Position numbers and translations under genes: made by a program. From Gymnopilus junonius (lineage: Eukaryota > Basidiomycota > Agaricomycetes > Agaricales > Galerinaceae), in NCBI GenBank assembly GCA_015501075.1, contig JADNYJ010000089.1, positions 1-64,000 on the forward strand: a stretch of 64,000 bases of DNA. The letters are read 5' to 3'. Under the pieces are notes generated by a model. That model made no database searches, was not told where the DNA came from, and saw only the letters and a program-made list of their open reading frames with translations. Positions within the stretch are counted from its first letter, which is position 1, and every line of letters begins with the position of its first letter. This document shows, piece by piece, positions 1 to 10,563 of this stretch.

Positions 1-92
1 GGATAAATCCCGGAGAAAACTCACTTGTTAATTATTGGGTCAGGTCTGTTTCAAATGAAACCTAAGGAAAGCATAGTCAGCGATCGTCCTTC

Positions 93-1416
93 TCAATACG
101 TTTGAAATAAATAAAAAAGCATCAGAAGAAATGGCACTGGCAAGTACACTATGCGCCCCTTACGGAGCCATTCATTGTTTGTCCTTTCAGTCTTTCCCTG
201 TACATATGACAGTTCATTAGTCCTTGATTTGCTGATATGGGCTCTGGAATATGGTAAAGTCTCATCTGCCATAATTCCAAGATATTTATATTGTTCCACT
301 TTATCAATAGTTCCATGACGCGTATTGAAAGTTAGGTTTTTAAATCTCTCCTTTTCATTAGAATCAGAGGACCATAATATTACAACAGACTTTGGCAACA
401 ACATCTCCATCCACCAATATTTGCACCAGTCTTCGAATTCTTCCAAAAAGGCTTTCAAACTGTCAGCACTTTCATGAAGACTTACTATATCATCAGCATA
501 CAATAATCCATATAATGTGCCATCAGAGCTGGATGTAATGTTTCTGTCAGGTGTTCTGACCCTGCCATGAGGGTGAAGGAACTCAAGTATATTCAAAATG
601 AATATAATGAATAGTACTGGTGAGAGGGGTCACCTTGGCAAAGACCTTGCCAAAGTTCATAAGAATCACCATCCTGACCTCCTGCACATACAGTCATGAG
701 GGTTCTCAAGTAAATTTTCCTTATTAGGCTAATTAGCTTTTTAGGGAATTTAAACTTCCTCATACACACCAATGCAAGCTCTAGCAGAACTTTATCATAA
801 GCCTTTACCAGGTCTATGAATACCACAAAAGTGGTGTACCTTTAACAATTAAGTCAAGGTTATATTGGCATCATATGACTTCTGCTAGCACAGTGAATTG
901 CCCAATAGCTTCTTCACCTGGTCAAAACCCTCCCTGATTTTCATCAAACAAATCTGAGATTGCCATATGTTTATATGTAAATTTTGTAATGACCCCAGTT
1001 AAAATTTTCTGGAGGATGCTGATCAAGGTAATCGGCCTATAATTAGTTGGCATTTCTGGATCTTTCCCTTTAAAGAGTGAGACTATGATGTTCTCTTCCC
1101 AAGCGACTGGGATTTCCTCATCATTCCATACTTTGCTAAGCAGGTTCCAAACTGCTTTTCTGAATTTCATCAGAGGTGTTGTTGGCAATAAATCAAAAGG
1201 TAAATCAACCTGGGTCCCCTCCCACTGAGTTCTTCCAGGTAATAGGTTGGTTTGTAATTCTGCCCTTGACTCCTCCCTAACCAATGCTTTAAACAAATTA
1301 ATGTGAAGTTTGTCCTTACCAGGGGATGTATTGTGGTTCATACCCCTGATCACTTCCAGAACATCTGGCCACATTAAGATTGGCTCCAAAGGAACCCCCT
1401 CATTGTTGCTTTTCAT
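93..1416 (-). pseudogene. LINE reverse transcriptase fragments
   Basis: Three blocks in different frames form one decayed RT. At 922-1416 the finger region is readable, with the SPGKD motif and NYRPITLIS, ending at ENQGGF. At 593-826 is the palm motif A segment VFIDLVKAYDK, then an LCQGDP motif B. At 93-596 is motif C, LLYADDIV, with the two catalytic aspartates, followed by thumb-like sequence. Frame changes between 826 and 922 and near 595 break the gene, and the C-terminus is lost by about 93. No promoter or 3' tail is visible. Confidence 0.85.
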
Positions 1417-2039
1417 TTCTTTTAAAGTATGGATAGTTGACTGCCAGTAACATGAATTATGTGCATATCGTCATGGATCATCTTGATGTAGTGATTTATA
1501 ATGCTCAGTCATCACTTCTAACACCTCATCAGGGTCAGAATGTAATATGTTATTTCTGTCCCTTATTGGTTGTGTGGGTTTCATCAGTGAACCAATGCAT
1601 CCCATACTTCCAGTCTGGTGTGTGTGCTTACTGGCTCAATTCCATGCAGACTTTAAGTCCCCAGCTAGCATGTCATCAGAAATTCTATTAAATTCTTTCA
1701 CACATTGAGACTTTTCCCACTTATCAACAGCTATATGAAACTTAAGCCTCCTGTGGTTCATTTTATTGTACCTACTAATTGACAGTGAGCCTGTATACTC
1801 TTCAGTTGCTCTTCAGTATGTCTTTTCCATGGATTGAATATATTTTGAGAAATGTTTAGGGGCTTTTTTCTCATCAACAAGATCTTTCTTTATACCAAGT
1901 TGTCTGGTAATCACATCAAAGTCCTCATTAAAAGTGTTGCATATTTCATCAATGCTGCCCTCTAAACATGCCAATGGTTATGGTTAGCAATAATTTCCCT
2001 GTTACCATTGATTCTATCCCTGTTAAAGACAACTCTTTT

Positions 2040-3305
2040 CCTATTAGGAACTGCCAAAACTTGCACTTTAGCAGTTAATAGTACAGGTCTATGATCACTG
2101 GCATTGTACTTTATCAGAACTCTAGGTCATTTAAAATAAGGTTTAACCATGTGGTTCACTAAGACATGGTCCAAGTTACTTGGATTCCCGAACTTGGGGA
2201 ATCTAGTTAGAGAACTACCCTTTGTCATTTGGTGAAAGACACCATTATTCCATTTACCTAGGATATGATCTAATGAGTCATAAGGCTCATTAAAATCTCC
2301 TAGTATTACAAACTTTGAGTCTGGTCTGGTACTACGAGTTTCAATTATAATTTGACACAATGTGGAAAGGATTTTTTTACGATCCCTTCTATGGTTCCCT
2401 CCTGATGGAAGGTACACTAAAAAGATGTCCAATTGGATTGTACCTATTGGAGTACTCCAGCACAAAACTTGTACATGTAGAAGATGCTTTTCTACATGGG
2501 GGATTTGATACGATGGTAACAAAGTATCTATGAGGATGGCTTGTCCTCTAAATCCCACTTCCCGATCTATACCATAAGTTTCATAGCCTTTAATAACTAA
2601 AGGCTGTCTGGCACTGTTAAATAACATTTCCTGTAAACAGGCAATGCCAATCTTCTGGTCATATAACATTTTCGCAATGTAATTATACTTGGAATGAAAA
2701 CCATTAATATTCCAGGTTACAATATTTGAAAACAGAATTTGGTTGGGCACATTCAGTTGTGCAACTACCTCTGATGTTGCTAATTTTTGTTTGTTCCAGG
2801 GGAGCCATGGAACACATTGCCACTTCGATGGAAGTGTATTCCCAAATGATCTAGTTCTCATATCATTCGAGAAAAGCAATTGTAACTGGGTGTCTGAATC
2901 TCTGAGCAATTCTCTGAAATGTCATTTCCATATATCTGCAAGTTCATTCTTTACAGAAATAATTATGTGGGGTCTATTTCCACATCCAGACACTCTATCT
3001 ACTTTAATAATAGCATGGAACCATGCTGCAACTAAGCTTTGTTGAACCACCACATAAAATTGCTCTTTAGTAGTGTCTCCCATATTAAAAATAACAAATT
3101 TTGGGTACTTAAGATTCGTAGATCTGGGTTGGGCTGATATATTTATGTGCAGAGCACTTGGTGCATTAACCTCAGCCATAGAGTCAATGTCCAATAAAGA
3201 AGGGTTGTTTGTCAAATCTATATTGAGATTAATCATTCCATCCACAATAGATGGGCATAGGATAACATTTATCTTTGGCACTACTAGCCCACTTAACCTT
3301 TTCAT
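2040..3305 (-). pseudogene. LINE endonuclease (EEP/APE-like) domain with upstream N-terminal segment
   Basis: The apurinic-endonuclease-like domain is readable from about 2790 down. Motifs in order: VTWNING, the catalytic glutamate in ACLQE, GDFNEP (Asp and Asn), NLDHV, and finally NASDHRPV just past the TGA at 2127-2129. The final SDH motif is in the same frame as the rest, so one stop codon separates it from an otherwise complete domain. The preceding ~130 residues (3305-2925) end in another in-frame TGA and have no recognised domain. The family nicks DNA to prime reverse transcription. Confident in the domain; inactive because of the stops. Confidence 0.85.
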
Positions 3306-3455
3306 AAGGGTGGTGTTTGAATTTTCATGTTATCATACTACTTGCATGTTGTGTCCAATAAAAGCCAATCCAATAAAGCAAAGGTCATGCAAAGTACTTG
3401 GCCGAAACAAAATTAATATTCAAAAAAGACAAGAATACAACTAAGTACTATATAA

Positions 3456-4668
3456 CTAAGTTTTCTTCTTGCCTTTGGTGGCAGAGGAGGGGCCAGCGGT
3501 GGATTTCGGGGCAGGCTTTGCTTTCTTCTGTGACTTATCCTGAGGGTCATCAGTGGTGTGTTTCTTCACCATCTTCAGTTCCAACTTCATGACCCTCTTC
3601 TCCAATTCACTGATCCTCATCTCCAACACCTTCACCCATTTCTCAACATCCATCTGTGATTTCTCCAATGTTATGTCCAGGACAGTACCATTGACCTTGA
3701 TGATTGAGTACCCCCCCTGTTCTCGCACCTTATTCATCATCCCCACCAACAGGCATTGAGTGTGGTCATGATAGTCAGCATAGGGGGGGCCTCTTATACA
3801 AAATGCACACCTTTTGACCATTCTCCATTTGGTCTCTTTCCCATTGGTCTGCATTATGAAATCCTTACAAAGGTCAAGGTCTGCATTGACCACCCGGACA
3901 ACCCCTGCATTGACCACCCAGACAACCCAAACCCCAGAAGGTTTGCCATTGGTGAAATAACTAAAGTAATCAAGTAAAAGCATTAGTAACATTCAGATGA
4001 TTGGATAAAATCTTACCATCTAAACATCACTGCTGCGGCACCATTTACTTGCTTGCTAAAATCCTCGAGGTCCACCAACCCATGCTTCTGATCAGGAATG
4101 GTAGCCTCCCAGCAAGTTGAGGCACTGCCAGACTCGAACGGAGATTCAATGGGTAGGGGCCATGCCACCCACATGTCCATAAAGTTCATGTAGTGTGGGC
4201 CTTCATTTTGTTGTCCTCCAGAGAGGTCCTCGAGCATGGAATGTCCATCTACATCTTTCCATGTAAAAATATTGCTGTGTGTCATGATTGATGTGGATGA
4301 TGGGATTGTCTCTACTCTGGCCTTAATGGCCTTCATCAACCTGGACACCAAGAGACTGCCATCTTTGGAGAAAGCCTGATAAAATGTGGTCAAGATAATG
4401 ACCATCTGCAAGCATAAATTAACATGCAGGTTATATGAAACATTAAGCCTGAACATACATTCATTACTCCGAACCCCCCGACAAATGCCCCAATTGACTT
4501 CACAAATTTGTCGGTGATATTGGCTTTGAACCTTGCGGTGTCCACCATGTGCATGGCAAAGTGCATGGCCACCTTCTCTGTCATCATGATGGCCTGGTTC
4601 TTGGAGAGCTCAAGTTTCCCCGTCTTCTTTTGTGAGGCAACAGCAGCAGAAGAGATAGCGATAGACAT
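3456..4668 (-). CDS. Three-exon zinc-knuckle / coiled-coil protein next to the LINE
   Basis: Unrecognised protein of about 367 residues in three minus-strand exons: 4459-4668, 4017-4405 and 3456-3960. Intron 1 (4406-4458) has donor GTATGT and acceptor TTGCAG, phase 0. Intron 2 (3961-4016) has donor GTAAGA, a CTAAT branch-like site and acceptor TTTAG, phase 2. The frame is open throughout. Exon 3 has a CCHC-like pattern C-X2-C-X9-H-X4-C beginning CAFCIRG, then a heptad-like coiled coil (VLEMRISELEKRVMKLELKM) and a Lys-rich tail. Position just upstream of LINE ORF2 and the gag-like motifs suggest an ORF1, but introns should not survive retrotransposition, so it may be a host gene or a captured one. 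I chose ATG 4668; ATG 4698 is also in frame. Confidence 0.6.
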
Positions 4669-5454
4669 GTTAAGAGTTGGAAGATGTGTTAGATGCACAA
4701 GTTAGAAAGCAAATTTCTGGGGATTCCTGTACAAATCTCCTCTCTTTTATATCCACCATACTTTGTTTGTTTCCTTCTATTCCCAAACAGAATGGCATGG
4801 AACATTGCCTTTGTTCTTACCAATCTTCCCCCCCATCTTTGCTAAGGATGTTCTTGGCAAAATTGTCCTAACCCCAATGGATACTGCGTGGAGGTGTGGG
4901 GGTCCAATCCTATCCAAATATGGCCTTCAATTTCCATGCTTATCCACCTGATTTCACATCTAATTTGAGCATATGACAACAGGATGATTACCCTATATTC
5001 ATTTATAAGGGCATGCACAGCGTGAAGGTATCAATGGCTAAGTTTGTAAGACCAGCCTTAAAACCAATGGAAATACCCCTTCCTCTTTGAGGAATCTCAA
5101 ATTTTACAAAGATGGGTGTTCAAATCTTAGAAAAAGCATTCATTTTTCATCACACCATTTGTCTAAGTACTGGGGCTGCAGCCTGTTCCAAAGTCATACT
5201 AAGCAGGCTACTAGACAAGGCCATCTTAGATCAGTTACCATCTAAAAATTCAAATAGGCCTACTCATCAGTGCGTCACTTCAACACTGATGGCGAGGTAT
5301 GGGTATCATGCTTAAGCACCATCGTTTCCAGGATTTCAGTGACTTTTCAGTCCCAAGTTGTCACACATGATGCCATCCATCAAAACATTCATCAGAAAAC
5401 AGTTGGTTCTCACTTGAATATTCCTTTGAGAAACCCTAAGTAACTAGCAGTACT
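4669..5454. other. AT-rich stretch without a recognisable gene
   Basis: Upstream flank of the zinc-knuckle gene and of the kinase-like pseudogene. Short open frames exist (for example 5112-5315 on the plus strand) but none has a motif, a convincing start context or splice support. It may include the lost N-terminal part of the kinase-like pseudogene that follows. Confidence 0.5.
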
Positions 5455-6150
5455 ATGGCAACCTTGAAAGAGAAGGGGCTTGAGTTCAAACATGCCACAT
5501 ATAGCACAGAGGTGTATGAACTCCTTGCTGAATCTGGATTTGCCCCTCTGTTGTTTGTCAAATTCAACCCTGATCTAGAGAAGGAATTGAAAGATATCAG
5601 CAAGTGGAAAGAATTTGAGGCATTGAGTCCTAAGCCCTTAATCCATTACATTTTGATGCAGTATCTCACTCTGCCAACTGAGTAAGAAGCAGGATATCTC
5701 AATCTTGATGAACTCAAAATTGAAGATAGTGTGGCTGCAGTACAGGCAAAAGACAATATCAAAAAAACTTTGGAGGTTGTATTACATATTCTGAAAGGGC
5801 ATGGTATGGTCCATGGGGATCTATGCCCTGCAAATATCTTGGTAAATGTGAAAAAGATCAATGGCTCTTGCTGTCTCTACAGGAGGGAACAGGACCCACC
5901 ACTTGTCAATCTGAAAATCATAGATTTTGACTAGGCTGGCAGATAGGGAGAAGGGCTGTATCCAGCAGTTAGAAATCCTAAGGCCCCATTTTGACTGAGA
6001 GGTGTTGGAGAGGCAATCTCCACAAATGATGATAAGAAGATGATTCGCTCATGGATGAAGGAATGGCCTAGCTCTACACCTGAGAAAAAGAAGAGAAAGT
6101 CTGGACAGAGGATGTCAATGAAGGTCAAGGTCCAGAAGTAACTTACACAA
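5455..6150 (+). pseudogene. Protein-kinase-like pseudogene
   Basis: The frame beginning ATG 5455 reads through to about 6140 with in-frame stops. Around 5806 is HGDLCPANILV, matching the kinase catalytic loop (H-x-D-x4-N) with Gly in place of Arg. About 30 residues on, KIIDFD is followed by a TAG stop and AG, fitting the DFDWAG-type metal-binding loop I associate with basidiomycete kinase-like proteins, where the stop replaces Trp. Another stop lies at about 5683. The glycine-rich loop and N-lobe lysine are not recognisable. Family assignment rests on the C-lobe core only. Confidence 0.6.
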
Positions 6151-6426
6151 TCTGTGCCTTGGTGCTATGCAGATGTGCTGGGTGGACTCCCTGCTTGTCA
6201 AACTTTCCATTGATGGTGTGTGTCAGCTCTATGACCTACTCCAGAAGGATTATGAAAATCCAGTATATAAACCTATCATTGAAGCAACTTGTAAGGCTTG
6301 GTACAATGACCTAAAGTAAGTTAGTTTGATCACTTTACTTGCAGTTTCTTATAGGTTTCAAAACATAGAGATCGATCCAAGAAAAAAAAAATCACACAAA
6401 CCCCATCCTGCTAAGCAGTCAAATCT

Positions 6427-6590
6427 AGCTGGTCAGCAGCATTTTCCCACTCCCCAGCAATATCCACCTGCTCAGCAGCATTTATCTACTTCTTCACGAT
6501 TTCCACTTGCTCCTCTACAATTTCTGCTCCCTCAGCAGCATTCACTCCTCCTTCAGCAGCATTCACTCCTCCCTCAGCAGTATCTGACTT
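6427..6590 (+). repeat. CAG-rich tandem repeat encoding Gln-rich peptide
   Basis: Imperfect tandem units of about 24-30 bases built on CTCAGCAGCATT and CTCCCTCAGCAG. An open frame at 6326-6592 translates them as repeated PQQ/LPQQHS blocks. The repeat follows the kinase-like pseudogene on the same strand, so it could be the low-complexity tail of that gene, but I see no splice sites that join them. Confidence 0.6.
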
Positions 6591-6599
6591 GACAATTGT

Positions 6600-7689
6600 G
6601 GTCTTACCCATGCTGGCATCTCCAAACACTCCAATTCAGTAGAATTCCATAATGGCTTAATGCAAGATGTCAGTGTTGAAGACAGTGCAAAATCCAGAGG
6701 CTCTACCTTGAATGTAGCATGATGCAGTAAGATAAGGACATATAAAAAAAAGATGATAATGGTGGTTGAAGAAAAAGATGTAAACTGTCAAAATTTAAAT
6801 GGCAAGGAAAGCTTGTTGCAGATTCTCGGCTAAGCTGACCCAGCAGTGGCTCTTGCTGCTGACAAAGTTGATATGTTTTCATCCACTGGCTCTCAGATAT
6901 GACTCAATAATGATGACAAGCCAAATCATGCAGGTTGGCTAGTGGGTTGTGTATGACTTTTGCTCTTGCAATTTCTGAGCCAGAGGTAAATGCTTGGATT
7001 GAGATACTGAGATGGTCAAATCAATAGCATGTAATACTGTAGAAAAATGAGAGTGACTCACTGTGAAGGCTACTACCACCAGTGAGCTGAGATTGAGAAG
7101 ATTGTTGGTGGACTGAACACTGCAACTGCAACTCAATGTGTGGGAGAACATGCTTCACCTGCACCTACAACTCAATCAGTGGGAGGATAGGCTAAGGCTG
7201 ATGTCATGACTGCCTCACATTTCCCTCATTCCCCTCATTCCATTTTCCCCTGTTTCATTCTTCAATCATCTATGCCTCTCCCATGTGCTGCAGCCTCTGT
7301 AGTAGCCTTGCCTTATCCATATGCTAACCTCATGGACTCTTATATATACTAATATGGTCATTTCTACTTAGTATAAATACTGGTTGGTTGTAGTAGATAG
7401 TCTTCAGCTTCAACTTGGTTTAGCCTCAGTTCTGACAGCTGAGGTTGATGATGCAGAGGTTGATAAGGCTGAGACTGAGGCTGTAGTTCAATCAATGGGA
7501 GAAGGTCATTTGAAGGAATAGCCAGATAGGTCAAAGAGAGAGATTTGATTGATTTGCCAATGTTTCTATAGGCAGAGAGCTCTGGTAGCCAAACTCCTGG
7601 GGAATCTTTTGAATATGTGAGTAACAGCAACATCTAGGGTGCAGAAGCTAATGCACCAGGTAACAACATTCAAGGATGCTGTTCCTCTA
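6600..7689. other. AT-rich stretch, no intact gene
   Basis: Degraded sequence. A minus-strand frame at 7364-7633 (89 codons, Gln/Leu-rich C-terminal half) is the longest open stretch, but it has no motif and lies next to one arm of the inverted repeat. No RNA gene or terminal repeat is evident. Confidence 0.4.
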
Positions 7690-7921
7690 CCCTCAATGTT
7701 TACTTGGTGAAGCTGATCATCAAATCCATAGCTGTCATATTTTTGTAAAACAGATTCATGCAGTAATTGATGGGCATCTCAGTGCTATCTGTATATTTCA
7801 TCCAACCCTACCAGGTGATGTGACTTGAGGTTTGGAGAACCTATTCATTCTAAGAAAACTTTTAAGTTCAGTGTGTGACCTGGTGCCAAACCTACCAGTC
7901 TAGCACTATCACCCTAGTCTA
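7690..7921 (+). repeat. Left arm of ~235-bp inverted repeat flanking the Rep-like gene
   Basis: The reverse complement matches 11000-11234 over the whole length with scattered differences. The best conserved core is GATGTGACTTGAGGTTTGGA at about 7814 and the sequence after it. Both arms, read away from the Rep-like gene, give similar short peptides (for example GWMKYTD versus GWMQYTD), so the repeat may derive from a coding fragment. No target-site duplication was found at the outer ends. Confidence 0.75.
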
Positions 7922-8875
7922 CTGATAGGGTACCTACTACATGACTACCCATAAATTTTGTATTTTTACTATATTTATATTGGAATACTAGGCACAAACA
8001 CAACCCATCTCAATGTGCTGTTTCCATCAATATCATGAGGTGACATGTTCTCTCCATAATTTCTACTCATGATATACTCTATCCTATCCTTTGCATGCAC
8101 CTTGTACCCTTAGATTGCACTGGAGCTTGGCAACAAGCTTAGACATGTTGGTGACCTCTAGACAACAATAAGATTATAAGAGGGAGGGTGAGGAAGCTTC
8201 CCAAATGGTGGAATAAGTGAGTTTATGATTACTGTTCTTTCAACAAGTTACTTACAAATGTTCTATAAGCAAATATTTTCTGATGCTGCTGCTTGTCATC
8301 AATCAAACCCCCAGCTTCTTTCAATGTCATAAAGAGACAATGAGCAGCATGGTCAAAAACACATGTTTAGCTTTCTATGTCATTGACCTAGAATGTGTCC
8401 ACTTACCCTTCTGCATAGCTTGCCTACTGGATGAAGCTAAGCCATCTTCATTAGAATAGGCTGAGATAATAGACTCAGTGTCTATCAGAGGATTGGACTG
8501 ATAACTGATTTACATAACAAGGTATAGTATATAGAAAGAATATATATACACCTATGCTCTGTGGGTCTTGTTCTTTGACATTCCTAATTTGGTTGTTCTA
8601 GACCAGCACAATCCTATACTTTTTGTAATAAGTATTAGAGGACAACCAGTGAATAAATTACTTTCCAAAAATATCCTTTGTGAACAAAAACTAAAATAGA
8701 ACCTAAAATCAAGTGAAAAGGCTATTCTTACTTATCAATGCACATCTCACAATCTTTGTTTATAAATAGAAGTAGAATTAGTAAGTGTTAGAAATTTATT
8801 AGTAATATTAGCTACTAGATGAGTAATCTACTTACTAATCAACATATTTGATCACATGGATGTCCTTCTCTAGCA
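7922..8875. other. AT-rich sequence upstream of the Rep-like gene
   Basis: About 1 kb between the left inverted-repeat arm and the Rep-like promoter. No open frame of interest. It carries several TTACTAAT/AGTAATA words near 8800-8850 and a nonanucleotide-like hairpin, listed separately. Confidence 0.4.
8800..8817 (+). promoter_or_regulatory. Small hairpin containing TAATATTAG
   Basis: TAGTA and TACTA form a 5-bp stem around an 8-base loop. The nine bases TAATATTAG at 8803-8811 differ in one base from the TAATATTAC origin nonanucleotide of geminiviruses, which also sits in a hairpin upstream of Rep. It lies about 120 bp before the Rep-like start codon. In AT-rich DNA such a short match can arise by chance, and part of the motif is in the stem rather than the loop. 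Confidence 0.25.
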
Positions 8876-8883
8876 TATAAATA
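8876..8883 (+). promoter_or_regulatory. TATA box of the Rep-like gene
   Basis: TATAAATA begins 56 bases before the ATG at 8932, with pyrimidine-rich sequence between. It is plausible for a fungal promoter, but no other promoter element is recognisable. Confidence 0.4.
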
Positions 8884-8931
8884 GTCAGTACAATAATCTA
8901 AAAGCCCATCAATTCCTTTCTCTTTACATCT

Positions 8932-10302
8932 ATGTCTTGCAACAGAACTCCAAGACCTAGCCACAGGAGAGCTACCAGGCCATATGAGCATATTATGGTT
9001 TTAGATCCTCTTGCCAGTCAGGGAGAAGCTATGCAGGGACCCACCCAGGAAGATAGCAACATTCCAGGAGAGGACCTCCAGGGTGATTTTATTACACACC
9101 AAAGACAGGGTGCTACAAAGTTTAGGTTTTCTGCAAAAACATATTTTCTGACTTATAGTCAGGCAAGTATTTCATTACAGTACATTCTATTCAATTGTTA
9201 ATGCATTTTTTAGATTGGTGACCATTCTTGGGCAATGCTAGAAGCAGTGTTCAACAGAATGAACAAAAGACCCAAATGGTGGGCAGTCAAAGAGCAACAT
9301 GCAGATAGAGGCTGGCACTGGCATGTACTGGTTGTTTTTGACACTGTTTATCGTGGAAAGAATCCACATGTGTGGGATGTTGATGGAATACATCCTAATA
9401 TCAAAATGTGAGTATTCTTTTTAAGCTATTTTACCAGACTACTTATATATTATTTAGTGTAACACGTTCATATGGGGTAGACAGGGTTGCTGCCTATATG
9501 AGGAAAACTGGCAATCCAGATTCCTCAGGAAACTGGTGTCCTCCAATTGTAGATGAAAACAATATGCCTAAACAAAAAAAATGGGCATATATAGCTGATG
9601 CAAGTCTTTTATTTTGCTTTAGATTATTAAATTACTAACTTATCTCTTTTTAGTCTAAGGATGATGAGGAGTTTAATGCTAGATTAAGGGTCCATGCACC
9701 CTATGAAATGATCAACAATCACACCACCTTGAAAGCATATAGTAAAGACAAATTTGCTGCCAAGTCCCAGCCTTACAAGTCCAAATGGAAAAAGGAAGAC
9801 TTTCAAATGTGCCAAGAGTATTGAAGGACTGGGTAAATAAGTATGTTGAAGGTGAACCTGGAGATCGCCCAAAAACACTTTGTTTATGGGGACCTACACA
9901 TACTGGCAAAACACAATGGGCCAGAAGCTTAGGTGAGCTATTTCTTGTATTTTGTACTAAATCAATCAGTAACCATATTCCTCAGGTCATCATGCTTATA
10001 TGAACCTAACATTCAACTCTGACAAGTTGAAAGATGAGACAGTGGATTATGCTGTCTTTGATGATATTTCTTCTGATCAAATGAAGGGAAACAAGTACAA
10101 AGCATTTTTTGGTGCTCAAGAAGAAATAGAAGTAACAGACAAGTATCGGCCCAAGAGTACTCTTCATTGGGGAAAGCCACTTATCTGGCTATCTAATGAA
10201 GATCCAGAATTAGATCCTAATTTTGACCAACAGTGGCTGAAGGGAAATTGCATTTTCTATTATTTAGATTACAAGTTGTATGAATCTTCTGAGGATCAAT
10301 GA
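8932..10302 (+). pseudogene. Endogenous CRESS-DNA-virus-like Rep (HUH endonuclease + SF3 helicase), intron-bearing, one frame break
   Basis: Five exons: 8932-9162, 9214-9407, 9458-9599, 9654-9932 and 9986-10302, together coding for about 387 residues, usual for Rep. The N-terminal HUH domain has motif I FLTYSQ at the end of exon 1, motif II WHWHVLV in exon 2 and motif III VAAYMRK with the catalytic Tyr in exon 3. The helicase has Walker A GPTHTGKT in exon 4, Walker B YAVFDD and motif C IWLSNED in exon 5. In viruses Rep nicks and joins the origin and unwinds DNA in rolling-circle replication. Introns 1 and 3 use GCAAGT donors, 2 and 4 GTGAG donors; phases agree everywhere except inside exon 4, where a one-base deficit near 9806, between the two domains, shifts the frame. 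Fungal genomes are known to hold geminivirus-like Rep insertions; presence of introns points to long residence in the host. Confidence 0.85.
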
Positions 10303-10354
10303 TTTATGCATTCTAGAATACAGTATATATTTAAAGTCAATATACATGTAGTTG

Positions 10355-10422
10355 GCTATCAGAAAGAAGTGCAGAGGTGCTAGTAAACAGATTTGATCTT
10401 TTTATAGATAGACATTTGTTAA
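10355..10422 (+). repeat. Dispersed direct repeat, copy 1
   Basis: About 68 bases, containing GGTGCTAGTAAACAGATTTG, nearly identical to 12940-13007. Similarity stops abruptly at ...CATTTGTTAA in both copies, after which a different repeat begins in this copy, suggesting an insertion junction. Confidence 0.75.
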
Positions 10423-10426
10423 GCAC

Positions 10427-10563
10427 CTATAGGCTCTACCCTCTACCCATCCCAATAAAGCAATATCTGACTTCCCACCTGCCAAATTTTGTGCCTGACT
10501 ACCCAAACAGGAAGGGCACATGGTGGACTACGCTTTCCAATAAGGCAATATTTGACTTTCTAC
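10427..10563 (+). repeat. ~130-bp dispersed repeat, copy 1
   Basis: Starts GGCTCTACCCTCTACCC and ends GGCAATATTTGA. It matches the reverse complement of 14868-14992 at most positions, including a shared TGTGCCTGACTACCCAAACA. The size and ends suggest a MITE or the terminus of a larger element, but I see no clear terminal inverted repeat or target duplication. Confidence 0.7.

Larger units (their letters stand above)
1..3305 (-). mobile_element. Non-LTR retrotransposon (LINE) ORF2, decayed, cut by the window edge
   Basis: Minus-strand remains of a LINE ORF2. The reading frame starts at 3305 with about 130 unassigned residues, then an endonuclease domain, a poorly preserved linker (about 1430-2050) and a reverse transcriptase that runs off the left edge. 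The first half is one continuous frame from 3305 to about 2050, interrupted only by TGA codons at 2922-2924 and 2127-2129; the RT half also has frame changes. Order and motifs are those of autonomous LINEs, which nick target DNA and reverse transcribe their RNA there. Clade is not settled. It lies directly downstream of, and in the same orientation as, the zinc-knuckle gene at 3456-4668. The element is inactive as read. Confidence 0.85.
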
